From NCBI GenBank assembly GCA_029547705.1, contig JAKPOU010000001.1:217329-281328 (forward strand): 64,000 bases of DNA. The letters run 5' to 3'. Position numbers and translations under genes: made by a program. A model generated the notes under the pieces. It did not search any database. It saw only the letters and a program-made list of their open reading frames with translations, and was not told the DNA's origin. Shown piece by piece: positions 44,276-53,921 of the stretch (position 1 is its first letter; every line of letters begins with the position of its first letter). The DNA is from Bacteroidota bacterium. Its GTDB lineage: Bacteria > Bacteroidota > Bacteroidia > Bacteroidales > VadinHA17.

Positions 44276-46897
44276 TCACTGAAGCATTGAGTTGAACAGC
44301 AGCTTGAAAGTTCCCTGTGTTGAAGCTCTGAACTGGGGGCTGAAGGCAAAAAGGATGAGTTCTCCCTTTCCTTTCCTGATCCATATCATTGCCGGCTTTT
44401 CCGAAATTATCTCCTCCTTTTCGCTGTAGCCGCTTACAAGGATATCTTTTTCCGGAAATGCACCTATCACCCTGCGGTCCATGTCAAAACGCGGCATGCT
44501 TGTATTGAACAGCGGGTTGCCGCGGTAAAAAATGTTTGTTTCCCCGGGCATGCCCCATGTGAGTGGATGATCTTTCCGGAGTATCATCCGTACAAGGGAC
44601 CCGGGAATATTCAGTCCGTCATTGCGGGCCCGGGTTCCAGTGTTTGTGAAGGGAAGCATGAATTCCTCCTTTTCTTCTCCTTTGCTCAGGGTGAGCATTC
44701 CCGTAAACAGGTCCGCCGATTCACCCCATGAAATAGCCTTCCCTCCTTCGTTAACAAAGAGCAGAAGGTTTTCCAGGCCTTTCTTCCCCATGCCTTTCTG
44801 ATAGTCAGGATGATAATTGCTCATTGCCGGACTGCTTTCGGTTCCCGGCTTTCCGTTTAAAAGTAAATTCTTTCCGCTTGACGGGAATATCACAATATCA
44901 AAGTCAGCTGTGAAATCAGTTTTTTCAAACTCACCTGGCCGCAGGACAGTATAGGGTATTTTATAGCTGTCGAAGAGGTAGCGTGTCCATCCGGCATCCA
45001 TGTCGTGGAAATAGGTTTCAACCAGGGCGATTCGGGGCAGTTTCACCGCAATCCGTGCCAGCTTATCGGGATTCTTCACGAATCCCGGTGCGGTCCTCGA
45101 TTCTTTTACCAGCATATTAAGCAAGGCATCATTACCGCCCTGGACAAGGAAACTTCCCTTTCCGTATATTTTGCCGTCAATAACTATTTCTTCATTTATT
45201 CTGCTTACATTCATTCCGTTCTGTAAGGCAATAAAAGCGGCTTTATAGCTTCCGTTGCTGGTTGCAGGGAATATGGCGGGAAGTTTATAATCCTGTTTCA
45301 GAGGATAATATGAACCGCTGAGAGGTTTCAGCTTTTTCTCGAAAGCTTCGTTCCGTGTTTTTATTTCATAGGATATCAGTCCCCTGTGCAGGGGAAGGGA
45401 CCAGCTTGTGACGTCATATGGCCGTATCAGCTCGCCGTTTGTGCTGTAATGTCTGATCGGGAATTCCTGTTTTTCCATTACCTCTTTCAGGAAAGGCCGG
45501 AATGGCTGTGCTGCGGGGTAAACGATATCACCCGCCTTAAGGCTGATGCCGTCGAGAGTGAAGTTTTCCTGAAGCGTGTAAGCATTGATTCCATGTTCCT
45601 TCATCAGTTCAACAAGGGCGATCAGTTCGCTCTGGTCGGCCTGATCTTCCGGAACAATGAAATAAAAGGGAGCTTCGGTCCTGCCCTTCATCACTTCCCG
45701 TTTGCATATCTCGTTTCTGAATTTCAGAATATCATTTTTAAACAGGGCTGAAGTTTTTATTGTCGAAAGGGTGGATTCAATCTCAAGCTTTACAATATCA
45801 CCCAGCCGCCACCATCCGCCGGGCCATGGAAGAGGGAAATTGATGCTCTTCCTGTATTCGGCGAGTCCTTTTCCGCTGGCCTGAAGTTCATTTGGTTCTA
45901 TGTAAACGGGTGATGCTTCCTTCACGCTGGCTGCTTCGGTAAGCATTCCTATCACATTTTTCCATATACATGTTTCCGTTGCACCCGGCCAGTAATCGTC
46001 AAATATCATTTTCTGACCCACTCCGGAGAAACCCGCGCTGGTAAGATCGCGCAGCATGTTTGTGCCGAATATTCCGGTCCAGGCCCATAGTTCCGCATCC
46101 ACATTTTCCGCGATGGGATCATGTGCCGGGGGAACGAAATAACGCACACCTGTCGATCCCATCTGATGTTTTTCTATCATCACCTGAGGAAACCAGTCGA
46201 GATTATAGATACGTGCAATTGCTTTTGTGTCCTCCTGTGTCAGTGTTATAAAATCCCGGTTATTGTCATGGCCGATATATTTGTGATACACTCCGGGCAA
46301 TGAGGCACCATCATACTGTGTGCCCTTATATTTGTTGTAGTTGTCCACAACCATTTCCATACCGTCGGGGTTATGGCTTGGCACGGCCATATATACCACG
46401 TCGTCCAGGTATCTCCTGATGAGCGGATCAGATGAAGTGATCAGTTTGTGAGCGATGAGAGGCAGTGCCTGTGTGGGTGCCACCTCGGTGGAATGCATCG
46501 ACAGGGTGGCCAGGAAGAATACCTTGCCGTCCCTTATGTATTCCGCCTGTTTTTTATCTGAAAGATCTGCATTCAGGGCCAGTTCCCTGTTTATTTCACG
46601 GAGTTTATCAAGGTTGCGGATATTTTTTTCCGAAGAGATGAATACAATGTACATCTTCCTGCCCATGGGAGTCTGTCCGTTTTCAACGAGCCTGAGCATT
46701 GGCGAAGCCTTGTCCAGTTTCTGAAGGTAATCGATCAGACTGTCGTAGTTAAAGAGCATGTAATCCGATCCCGGTTCAAAGCCGAAATGGGAGGCAGGAT
46801 CCGGAACAGATGACTGGGCTGATGCTTTCTGCAGTGATAAGATGCCCGTGGCAAGGCAAAGCAAAACACATAGTGAAAGGGAGAATAGTTTTTTCAT
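44276..46897 (-). CDS. Secreted M14-family zinc carboxypeptidase
   Basis: 873 aa with a signal peptide (MKKLFSLSLCVLLCLATGILSLQKASA). The M14 zinc site starts LSMHSTEVAPTQ (H135, E138); the substrate-binding region follows (VPSHNPDGMEMVVDNYN and GHDNNRDF), and a catalytic-Glu-like segment TEAASVKEASP appears near residue 320. The C-terminal 500 residues contain several alpha/beta and beta-sandwich regions, one resembling a class I glutamine-amidotransferase-like fold (DIVIFPSSG, LLLFVNEGGKAISWGESADLF). This two-part architecture is common in Bacteroidota M14 peptidases. It degrades peptides in the periplasm or outside. Confidence 0.88.
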   Translation of the reverse strand: MKKLFSLSLCVLLCLATGILSLQKASAQSSVPDPASHFGFEPGSDYMLFNYDSLIDYLQKLDKASPMLRLVENGQTPMGRKMYIVFISSEKNIRNLDKLREINRELALNADLSDKKQAEYIRDGKVFFLATLSMHSTEVAPTQALPLIAHKLITSSDPLIRRYLDDVVYMAVPSHNPDGMEMVVDNYNKYKGTQYDGASLPGVYHKYIGHDNNRDFITLTQEDTKAIARIYNLDWFPQVMIEKHQMGSTGVRYFVPPAHDPIAENVDAELWAWTGIFGTNMLRDLTSAGFSGVGQKMIFDDYWPGATETCIWKNVIGMLTEAASVKEASPVYIEPNELQASGKGLAEYRKSINFPLPWPGGWWRLGDIVKLEIESTLSTIKTSALFKNDILKFRNEICKREVMKGRTEAPFYFIVPEDQADQSELIALVELMKEHGINAYTLQENFTLDGISLKAGDIVYPAAQPFRPFLKEVMEKQEFPIRHYSTNGELIRPYDVTSWSLPLHRGLISYEIKTRNEAFEKKLKPLSGSYYPLKQDYKLPAIFPATSNGSYKAAFIALQNGMNVSRINEEIVIDGKIYGKGSFLVQGGNDALLNMLVKESRTAPGFVKNPDKLARIAVKLPRIALVETYFHDMDAGWTRYLFDSYKIPYTVLRPGEFEKTDFTADFDIVIFPSSGKNLLLNGKPGTESSPAMSNYHPDYQKGMGKKGLENLLLFVNEGGKAISWGESADLFTGMLTLSKGEEKEEFMLPFTNTGTRARNDGLNIPGSLVRMILRKDHPLTWGMPGETNIFYRGNPLFNTSMPRFDMDRRVIGAFPEKDILVSGYSEKEEIISEKPAMIWIRKGKGELILFAFSPQFRASTQGTFKLLFNSMLQ

Positions 46898-47128
46898 GAT
46901 TGAGGGTCCTGGGTTTTAATTTAGCCAGATAAATGTACATGAAAAATTCCTGTTGGAGCACCCTTGCATGTTTATCCGGAGAATTTACATGAAAAAAATA
47001 CTTCAGGGTCAAAACATGGCACGTCCGTGTGCTATGTAACTCGCCCGGAAGAGAACATGACATGCACAATGAAACAGGATATTCTGCTACCTTTTTTATA
47101 ATTTTACAACTGAAAAAACATTGGCGTA

Positions 47129-48016
47129 GTGGTGCATAATCATGGAAAACAGGGGATAGATCTCAGCAATGCCTTCAAAATCGGCATTATACTGAATCTG
47201 GTCTTCATTGCCATTGAGATTATTTATGGATTCCTTGCAAACTCGATGGCTCTTGTAGCGGATGCCGGACATAATTTCAGTGATGTGCTGGCCCTGGTCT
47301 TTTCATGGATTGCAGTGAAGCTGTCTGAACGCAAACCCACCCTGAAGTTTACCTATGGATTCCGGCGATCGACCATACTGGTTACCATACTGAACACGGT
47401 ATTATTGTTTGTAGCCGTGGGATTCCTGTTGTGGGAAACTGTCAGGCGGATCGGGGAGAAACAGGTTATCGATTCAAAACTGGTGATGATTGTGGCGGCT
47501 GCCGGCATTGTGATAAACGGATTTACCGCATGGCTGTTTGTTGAGGGAAAGAAGCATGATCTCAACATTAAAAGTGCATTTCTGCATTTCCTTGCCGACA
47601 CACTTGTTTCGGCCGGAGTGGTGCTTGCAGGCCTGATTATGGCTCTGACAGGTATCAACTGGATTGACTCGCTGATGTCATTTATAATTATTGCAATTAT
47701 TCTGTACAATGCCTACAAGTTGCTTATTGAATCCGTAAGCCTTGCCCTGGATGCAGTTCCCGAGAATATTGACATAAGGGAAGTCAGCGGATATTTTTCT
47801 TCCCTGCCCGAAGTAATCGGAATACATGATCTGCATATCTGGGCTCTCAGCACAAATTCTGCCGCTCTTACCGTTCACCTGGAAACCAATATCCAGACTG
47901 ATGCCTTTTTTGTTCATACCATAAGGAAGCATCTTCATGAGAAATTCGGAATTGAGCATGCTACTATTCAGGTTGAGTACGGCGGTCAGCCGGGTGAGTG
48001 TTACAACTGCAACTGA
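47129..48016 (+). CDS. Cation diffusion facilitator (CDF) metal transporter
   Basis: 295 aa starting GTG-GTG (either codon could be used). Six transmembrane helices; the metal site is formed by two HxxxD motifs, HNFSDVLALVFSW in helix 2 and HFLADTLVSAG in helix 5, which indicates Zn2+ (possibly Cd2+) export. The His-rich N-terminus (MVHNHG) and the C-terminal cytoplasmic domain (LPEVIGIHDLHIWALSTNSAALTVHLE) are typical of the ZitB/CzcD group. The C-terminus ends with a CYNCN cysteine pair. It is divergent from the M14 gene. Confidence 0.93.
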   Translation: MVHNHGKQGIDLSNAFKIGIILNLVFIAIEIIYGFLANSMALVADAGHNFSDVLALVFSWIAVKLSERKPTLKFTYGFRRSTILVTILNTVLLFVAVGFLLWETVRRIGEKQVIDSKLVMIVAAAGIVINGFTAWLFVEGKKHDLNIKSAFLHFLADTLVSAGVVLAGLIMALTGINWIDSLMSFIIIAIILYNAYKLLIESVSLALDAVPENIDIREVSGYFSSLPEVIGIHDLHIWALSTNSAALTVHLETNIQTDAFFVHTIRKHLHEKFGIEHATIQVEYGGQPGECYNCN

Positions 48017-48070
48017 AGCCTGTCTTCTCTGATTTTGTATTCTTTGTTTCAGCAGCAGTGAACCACTGAA

Positions 48071-48529
48071 TTATTTTTTTCTCCATTCCCATGGCGGAAG
48101 AGGATCAGGTACTGCCCACAGGCCCCTTTTCCTTTTTCTGGCAAGTTTTTCGGCAACAAGGTATTTTTTGTCGGATGAATACTGTTTATATTGCCAGGCA
48201 AATCCCTGTCTGACGGATAAAAGATTTATATCCTGTTTATTAACATACAATACACCAATCGACCTGCCATATCTGTCTGTGCCGCTTATCTGTACCGAGG
48301 CCTCCCTGTTCAGGTACTGTTTCAGAAAATCTGCCGACTCCGCCGCAAAAGGCTGTTTCCGTTCCGGGGCATCTATTCCGTGCATCCTGACAATAAGAGA
48401 ACCCTCTTCTGTCTGGAAAACGAATGTGTCACCGTCAATAACCCTGATAACAGAACCCTTATATTCCTGTGAGAATCCAAACCTGAAACTGAAACTAACA
48501 ATTAACAGCAGAAAGATCTTCCGGCTCAT
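48071..48529 (-). CDS. Secreted thermonuclease-like (SNase) nuclease
   Basis: 152 aa with a signal peptide (KIFLLLIVSFSFRFGFSQ). SNase catalytic residues are recognisable: IRVIDGDTFVFQ (Asp), VRMHGIDAPERKQPF (Arg, Asp, Glu) and DRYGRSIGVLYVN (Arg). It ends with a tryptophan-rich GLWAVPDPLPPWEWRKK. It cuts DNA and RNA in a Ca2+-dependent manner in staphylococcal relatives. It is the last gene before the AT-rich restriction-modification locus. Confidence 0.92.
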   Translation of the reverse strand: MSRKIFLLLIVSFSFRFGFSQEYKGSVIRVIDGDTFVFQTEEGSLIVRMHGIDAPERKQPFAAESADFLKQYLNREASVQISGTDRYGRSIGVLYVNKQDINLLSVRQGFAWQYKQYSSDKKYLVAEKLARKRKRGLWAVPDPLPPWEWRKK

Positions 48530-48553
48530 ATATCAGTGGATGAATCAGTATGA

Positions 48554-48739
48554 CGAGCCAAAAATAGGGATTATTTCATCAAAACCGGGAAACAAATTGA
48601 TCTGAGTAAACTTGACGTTGATAAACTGAAAGAAGAAGATTTAAACAGGCATCTTACAAAAACATTGAAATTGCGACTTGAGGGCTTTCATTTATTCATG
48701 TGCCGCAAAATGAAATTATTACGGTTTAATACGACATAA
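48554..48739 (+). pseudogene. Possible remnant of an unrelated coding sequence at the left edge of the R-M locus
   Basis: Between the nuclease gene and hsdR, one plus-strand frame stays open for about 60 codons without a start codon near its beginning and ends TAA at 48737. It encodes a charged, helix-like stretch (IDLSKLDVDKLKEEDLNRHL) that recalls the C-terminal region of some type I HsdR proteins. It may be the tail of a gene lost when the present locus arrived. It could also be a chance open frame in AT-rich DNA. Confidence 0.2.
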
Positions 48740-48775
48740 TTTTATAATATTAGATAAATAACTATGTAAATCATA

Positions 48776-51628
48776 TCATCCTGATATTCCGTTAATAAAC
48801 GTTTCAACAAAATCCATTATCTTTTTCAGTATCCTATCCCCAGTTGTTTTTCTTTGTAATAGGGTCGGTTTATCATATATTAACAGTTCCAGTATCTCGT
48901 CTCTTATCGGTTCTTGTTCGGAATACAGATAATTCTCAATAAATGCTTGTGTTTTTTCTTTCGATAGTTTTTCTTCTTCAACCATTTTCAGGAACGCTCT
49001 TTCCTCTTCTATAGCCCAAAATTTCTCAAACGCCTGTGGAATATCATCGGTATCCAGAATAACGGGAAGGTTTTCTCTGATGAACTTTTCAATCAGTTCC
49101 TTCTTACTTCTTAACTGCATTTCTGTATTCAACAGGTTGAATATTTCTTTTTCAATTTGCTCTGCTTCTTTCTTCTGGTTTGCTTTCAGTTTGATGAGCA
49201 GACGAATAATGTATGCAACATTAATTTCATCACGGTGAATGAGTTCGAGTTCAAAATCAACATCCTCAAGTATGCTTACCTTTTCTTTTGCATGTTCACT
49301 CTTTACTTTATCATGCAGGTCAAGATATTTGCTCTTATAATCCTCGAATTGCTGCTCCGTCATGGATAAATCGCTCCACTTGAAATCAGAGAAGGATGTC
49401 AGCACGTTTTTAATTCGCATGAGTTCCCTGAAGGCAATGATGAATTTCAGTTCATCATCTTCAGTGACCAGACTGTTTACGCTATCTACTGTTGGTGTTA
49501 TCTGAAGCAGATTGTCAAAAGCATCATTAAATGCTTTCACGTAATCATCATACGGCTTCATGATGATTTCTTCGATGGCATCCTTGTTACTGAAAAGGGT
49601 TATGGCTTCATCGGTGGCATTTTTCAGATTACGGAAGACTACAATGTTTCCCTGTGATTTCAGTTCATTCAGGATGCGGTTGGTACGGGAATATGCCTGT
49701 ATCAATCCATGATACCGCAGACTTTTATCAACATAAAGGGTGTTTAGCGACGGACTGTCAAATCCTGTCAGGTACATGTTTACGACCAACAGTATGTCAA
49801 TCTTTCGCTCCTTTACTTTCTTGCTGATATCATTGTAATAGTTGTAAAAACTCTGACTGTCCCTTGTTGAAAATGCTGACCCGAACATCTGGTTGTAATG
49901 CTCAATAAATTCATCCAGCTTTTCACGGGTATGCGGATTAGTGGCATACGTTATTTCAGGTTCGGCTGCAGCGGAAATTTCTTCTGGAATGAATCCGTTT
50001 GCATCCACATCAGCTTCGTTGGCAATATAGCTGAATATGGTGGCAATTTTTAAATCATGCTCTCCAAGCATTTTTTTGCGATACAGCAACTCATAGTAGC
50101 GAATCAGTGCTGGAATACTACTGACGCAGAACATCGCTGTAAACTCCCTGTTATGCGTTTTCCTGCTGTGATGGGCAATGATATAGTCAGTAATTTTTTC
50201 CAGTCGTTGAGGAGAATCCATCAGTTCCTCAACATCTATATCCTCAACCTGTATGTCAATCTCATTGGCACTATCCCTGTTCTTGTACCTGCCGACATAT
50301 TCCACCGAGAATTTCAGCACATTTTCATCCCTGATGGCATCGGTAATTACATATTTGTGAAGACAATCACCGAATAATTCCTTTGTTGTTTTCTTGCCGA
50401 GTTCATTTTTTACTGCATTTTCAGCAAAGATGGGTGTACCAGTAAAACCAAACATTTGGATGTTTCTGAAAAATGAAATGATACGCTGATGTGTTTCTCC
50501 GAACTGGCTGCGGTGACACTCATCGAATATAAACACGATACGCTCATCCTGAAGTGGCTTCATCCGCTCCTGAAAGCGCTTTTTACTGATGGCTACATTG
50601 AGTTTCTGAATTGTAGTTACAATCAGTTTTGTATCATCGCCAAACTGTCTGACCAGTTGTTTTGTATTGTCAGTGCCATCAACGCTCCCTTTGCTGAATG
50701 AATTAAATTCATTTGTGGTTTGGTAATCCAAATCCTTTCGGTCAACAACAAACACAACTTTCTTAATCTTTGGCAGTCGTGTTAATATCTGGCTTGCTTT
50801 AAATGAAGTCACCGTTTTACCTGACCCTGTAGTATGCCAGATATATCCGTTTTTTCGGCAATGTAGTACCCTGTCAACAAGTGCCTCAACTGCATAATAC
50901 TGGTAGGGGCGAAGCACCATAAGTATCTTGGATGTTTCATTGAGTACTATGTACTTGCATATCATTTTGGAGATGTGACATTTCTCCAAAAAATCAGATG
51001 CAAAGTCGTTGAGCATATTGGTTAACCGTTTATTTTCCTTATCAGTCCAGAAAAAAGTCTGCTTAAAAGATTGAAAGCGGTTATTGGCGTAATATTTCGT
51101 GTTTACTCCATTGCTGATTACGAATATCTGGACATATTGGAACAAACCATAGCTACTGCTGAAAGAGTGTCGCTGATACCTGTTTACCTGATTAAATGCT
51201 TCTTTAAGTTCCAGTCCTCTACGTTTTAGTTCAATGTGCACCAGAGGAAGACCATTGATAAGTAATGTAACATCATAACGGTTCTTGTATTTACCTTCCA
51301 TAGAGACCTGATGGGTAACCTGATATTGGTTCTGACACCACTGTTCGGTATTAATGAATTCAAAATAAAGATTATCGCCATTATCCCTGATTATATGCTG
51401 TTTTTCCCGAAGAGTCTTGGCTTTTTCGAATACTGAACCCTTACTTACGATATTTAATACTTTTTCAAATTCTTTATCGGAGAATATAATATTGTTATGC
51501 TTTTCTAATTGCGATTTCAGATTGGCAAGTAGTTCCGATTCATTTGGGATATATACCAGAACATAGCCCAGTTCCTGAAGTTTTGCAATCAGTTGTTCTT
51601 CAAGTATTAGTTCGGGTTGTTTACTCAT
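48776..51628 (-). CDS. hsdR: Type I restriction enzyme, R (endonuclease/translocase) subunit
   Basis: 950 aa from ATG 51628; a TTG two codons upstream is possible. The N-terminal PD-(D/E)xK nuclease domain has YDVTLLINGLPLVHIELKRRG (D119, E133, K135), then EAFNQVNRYQRHSF. The SF2 helicase motor follows: Walker A TTGSGKTVTS (about 266-275), DECHRSQFGE (about 369), GFTGTPIF and a motif VI-like AYSRTNRILN. A long helical C-terminal region binds the methylase core. It needs HsdM and HsdS, translocates DNA with ATP and cuts unmethylated invaders. Its ATG overlaps the stop of the upstream abi gene as ATGA. Confidence 0.96.
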   Translation of the reverse strand: MSKQPELILEEQLIAKLQELGYVLVYIPNESELLANLKSQLEKHNNIIFSDKEFEKVLNIVSKGSVFEKAKTLREKQHIIRDNGDNLYFEFINTEQWCQNQYQVTHQVSMEGKYKNRYDVTLLINGLPLVHIELKRRGLELKEAFNQVNRYQRHSFSSSYGLFQYVQIFVISNGVNTKYYANNRFQSFKQTFFWTDKENKRLTNMLNDFASDFLEKCHISKMICKYIVLNETSKILMVLRPYQYYAVEALVDRVLHCRKNGYIWHTTGSGKTVTSFKASQILTRLPKIKKVVFVVDRKDLDYQTTNEFNSFSKGSVDGTDNTKQLVRQFGDDTKLIVTTIQKLNVAISKKRFQERMKPLQDERIVFIFDECHRSQFGETHQRIISFFRNIQMFGFTGTPIFAENAVKNELGKKTTKELFGDCLHKYVITDAIRDENVLKFSVEYVGRYKNRDSANEIDIQVEDIDVEELMDSPQRLEKITDYIIAHHSRKTHNREFTAMFCVSSIPALIRYYELLYRKKMLGEHDLKIATIFSYIANEADVDANGFIPEEISAAAEPEITYATNPHTREKLDEFIEHYNQMFGSAFSTRDSQSFYNYYNDISKKVKERKIDILLVVNMYLTGFDSPSLNTLYVDKSLRYHGLIQAYSRTNRILNELKSQGNIVVFRNLKNATDEAITLFSNKDAIEEIIMKPYDDYVKAFNDAFDNLLQITPTVDSVNSLVTEDDELKFIIAFRELMRIKNVLTSFSDFKWSDLSMTEQQFEDYKSKYLDLHDKVKSEHAKEKVSILEDVDFELELIHRDEINVAYIIRLLIKLKANQKKEAEQIEKEIFNLLNTEMQLRSKKELIEKFIRENLPVILDTDDIPQAFEKFWAIEEERAFLKMVEEEKLSKEKTQAFIENYLYSEQEPIRDEILELLIYDKPTLLQRKTTGDRILKKIMDFVETFINGISG

Positions 51629-52554
51629 TGCCAAAGAGGTTCTTTATTCCAGTTGTTCAAAAATCCCAATTTATATATCGGTATTGATGGATTTGATTTT
51701 ATAAGTTCGTGTATTTTGCTCTTAATCTGATTGTTTGGAGTTATCTTGTTACACAAATAGACCATGCACGAAATAATAAGAAACGGTTTCTTTACCTGAA
51801 CAGGAAGAAGTGGATTGACAAACCATTTCCCGACAGGATTGTTTAATTTTTCGACAGGTCTTTTTACCATATTCCTGCTCCACAAACGGGAGTGATGAGC
51901 TATAATATTCCTGACATAGGTAATAGCTTCCAGCCAACTGGAAAGTTCACTGTGCAGGTTCAATCCCATTTCTTTTGCGATGGCGGCTTTCTCAGGTAAC
52001 TGGTGTTTCAGGTTTTTATAAAATTTTGATAGCGTCCCCATTGAAGCCACTTCCAAGGTCTTCCATGCATCTGCATCCTTGTTTGGGTAACGAAAGCGAT
52101 GGTCTTTAATGAAACTTTCCTGACTTCTGTCAAATTCTTTCTTCAATTCATCCAAAGTGTTTTGATGAATGGTTTTAATCATACCACCATTTAGCGTAAT
52201 GGTTGTATTCTCGAAGAATGCGGGGTCTAAATACCACAAGCCACCATAACTTACAGACATGTGATATATCATCTTTGTACGCAGAGCGATTTCAATACGT
52301 TCAATGGCATCGAACAGAAAAAGTCTCAACTGACGGTCGAAATTGTATCTGTCAACAATGTCTTCAAAATATGTGTTTGGTAAAAATGTATGCAGGTTAT
52401 AATCTGATTGCATGTCCCACCAATATCCCTTTAAACGGTAATAACTTATGTTTTTAAACAATTTGGCTGCCTGCTGTTCATTTCTGAAAAGCATACCTCG
52501 TGATTTCAGAAGTTGTAACTGGTCAGTTATGGTATAGGCGGGTTTATTTGGCAT
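51625..52554 (-). CDS. Abi_2/AbiD-AbiF-family HEPN protein embedded in the type I R-M operon
   Basis: 309 aa. The Abi_2 (PF07751) pattern is clear: QLQLLKSRGMLF, NISYYRLKGYWWDM, RYNFDRQLRLFLFDAIERIEIALRTKMIYHMS. A HEPN RNase motif Rx4H is seen in YVRNIIAHHSRLW (R215, H220), with conserved acidic residues E85 and E88 upstream. Relatives are abortive-infection proteins of lactococcal phage-defence plasmids, and HEPN proteins of this kind are usually RNases. The gene lies between hsdS and hsdR; its stop TGA overlaps the hsdR ATG. There is a 141-base gap with an inverted repeat before it. I infer an RNase effector held in check by, or acting as a back-up to, the restriction enzyme. Confidence 0.88.
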   Translation of the reverse strand: MPNKPAYTITDQLQLLKSRGMLFRNEQQAAKLFKNISYYRLKGYWWDMQSDYNLHTFLPNTYFEDIVDRYNFDRQLRLFLFDAIERIEIALRTKMIYHMSVSYGGLWYLDPAFFENTTITLNGGMIKTIHQNTLDELKKEFDRSQESFIKDHRFRYPNKDADAWKTLEVASMGTLSKFYKNLKHQLPEKAAIAKEMGLNLHSELSSWLEAITYVRNIIAHHSRLWSRNMVKRPVEKLNNPVGKWFVNPLLPVQVKKPFLIISCMVYLCNKITPNNQIKSKIHELIKSNPSIPIYKLGFLNNWNKEPLWQ

Positions 52555-52621
52555 AGCTACATAAAAAAAATGACCCGCCTGCAGTTCTTATGGTATGCAA
52601 AACGGGTACTGTTGATGCAAA

Positions 52622-52642
52622 CATACAAAAAATATTTGTATG
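52622..52642. promoter_or_regulatory. Inverted repeat upstream of the abi-hsdR pair
   Basis: CATACAAA (52622-52629), AAATA, TTTGTATG (52635-52642): perfect 8-bp arms with a 5-base spacer, in the 141-base gap between hsdS and abi. There is no T-run after it on the minus strand, so an operator is more likely than a terminator. It is 68 bases before the abi start codon. Confidence 0.45.
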
Positions 52643-52695
52643 CACAAAATTCTTGATTGATTTTATTTCAGTTTTCACTATTAATTATCACGCAG

Positions 52696-53919
52696 TTATA
52701 CAAACATTTGCTGCATTAAACCTTTTTTCCAGACCTCGGCTTTCTCAATCTGTTTTTGGGTATGGTTTATTTTATCATCAATGGCTGACAGGAAATTGGC
52801 GATTTTGGTCTGTTCGTGAAACGAGGGTGATAATAGTGGAATATTTTCAATTTCATACTTACTAATCTCCAAGAATGTTGAACCGTTTGCTCTTCTTATC
52901 AACTCTTTTTTATACATTCTTAACCAGTTTAGAAGGAAGTAATTATTGGCATCTGGATTAACTATTAGTGATTGAAATCCTTGATTTGTAGCACATTCCT
53001 TTTCAGCAATTGCACAATCTCCAATGGTTGCTCTTGTGGTTAGCAAAATTGTACCAACAGGTAATTTTTTTGCTGAGGATTTTTTTAAGCCCAACTCACT
53101 AATAGTTCTCTCACTGTTAGAAACATAATTCGACTTAATCTCAGTAGGTGTAAACCATTGGATTTCACCATTCCAATATTCCATTATATTTGTATATGGT
53201 GTGCCACCACCAACAATTTTACAAAGCATTCCCAATTTTTTCTTCTCCCACTTCGGAAACTCCTGCCCGTTATCGTCTTTGAACCTGATTTCCTGCGAGA
53301 ATATCTTCTGCATTACCCCTTTTTTGTATTGTTCCAGTAAGTTTTTCTTGCGTTTGAGTTGGGATATTTTCTGGTCAATGGCAGTGAAAAAGGATGCTAT
53401 TTTTTGTTGTTCGGGGATTTCAGGTTTAATTAGAAGAGTGCTATATACTATATCACTGCTGATGTTATGGACAACACCACCAGCAGAAAGTCTTCTATAT
53501 TGCTTTTGTAAATAACTTGAATTTAATAGCTGCAAAAGATAACCTTTGTTAAAATAATGCTCATAATCACGTAATACGAACCATCCATCATAAATACAAC
53601 CGTCCAATTCTAACAAATAAGCTTTACCAAAACTCATTGAGTTTGCAAGAATAAGTTCACCTTTTTTTACAAATCTTGATTTTAATGAACCTTTTAAAGT
53701 GATTTTCTCTGATACTTCTTTGATAATATAATTTTCTGTGAGTTGTGTATCACCAATTTTTATCCAATTTATTCCATCACTTTGAGATGTAATATATTTA
53801 TTTATTGGTCTTGGTGAACTTCCTCTATAAAGGCTAATACAGTTAGAAAACTTAATCTTTTCCCACTTCCCATCAAATTCAGGGAAACGCAACATTGGTA
53901 TTTTCTTTTGCTTTTCCAT
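52696..53919 (-). CDS. hsdS: Type I restriction-modification specificity subunit S
   Basis: 407 aa with two target-recognition domains (about 15-165 and 215-355) separated by conserved helical spacers. The central spacer reads PEQQKIASFFTAIDQKISQLKRKK, and the C-terminal one HEQTKIANFLSAIDDKINHTQKQ, the usual internal duplication of HsdS. Each TRD reads one half of a bipartite target, and the helices set the gap length. The gene starts 2 bases after hsdM ends. The target sequence cannot be read from this protein by eye. Confidence 0.95.
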   Translation of the reverse strand: MEKQKKIPMLRFPEFDGKWEKIKFSNCISLYRGSSPRPINKYITSQSDGINWIKIGDTQLTENYIIKEVSEKITLKGSLKSRFVKKGELILANSMSFGKAYLLELDGCIYDGWFVLRDYEHYFNKGYLLQLLNSSYLQKQYRRLSAGGVVHNISSDIVYSTLLIKPEIPEQQKIASFFTAIDQKISQLKRKKNLLEQYKKGVMQKIFSQEIRFKDDNGQEFPKWEKKKLGMLCKIVGGGTPYTNIMEYWNGEIQWFTPTEIKSNYVSNSERTISELGLKKSSAKKLPVGTILLTTRATIGDCAIAEKECATNQGFQSLIVNPDANNYFLLNWLRMYKKELIRRANGSTFLEISKYEIENIPLLSPSFHEQTKIANFLSAIDDKINHTQKQIEKAEVWKKGLMQQMFV

Positions 53920-53921
53920 AT

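Noticed and set aside
51625..52554. PrrC or RloC anticodon nuclease
   Set aside because: The position matches prrC, but the protein lacks the N-terminal ABC ATPase motifs and instead shows Abi_2 family residues.
52590..52865. Plus-strand open frame across the end of hsdS
   Set aside because: It is the antisense of the conserved HsdS C-terminal helix plus the regulatory gap, with no protein-like features.
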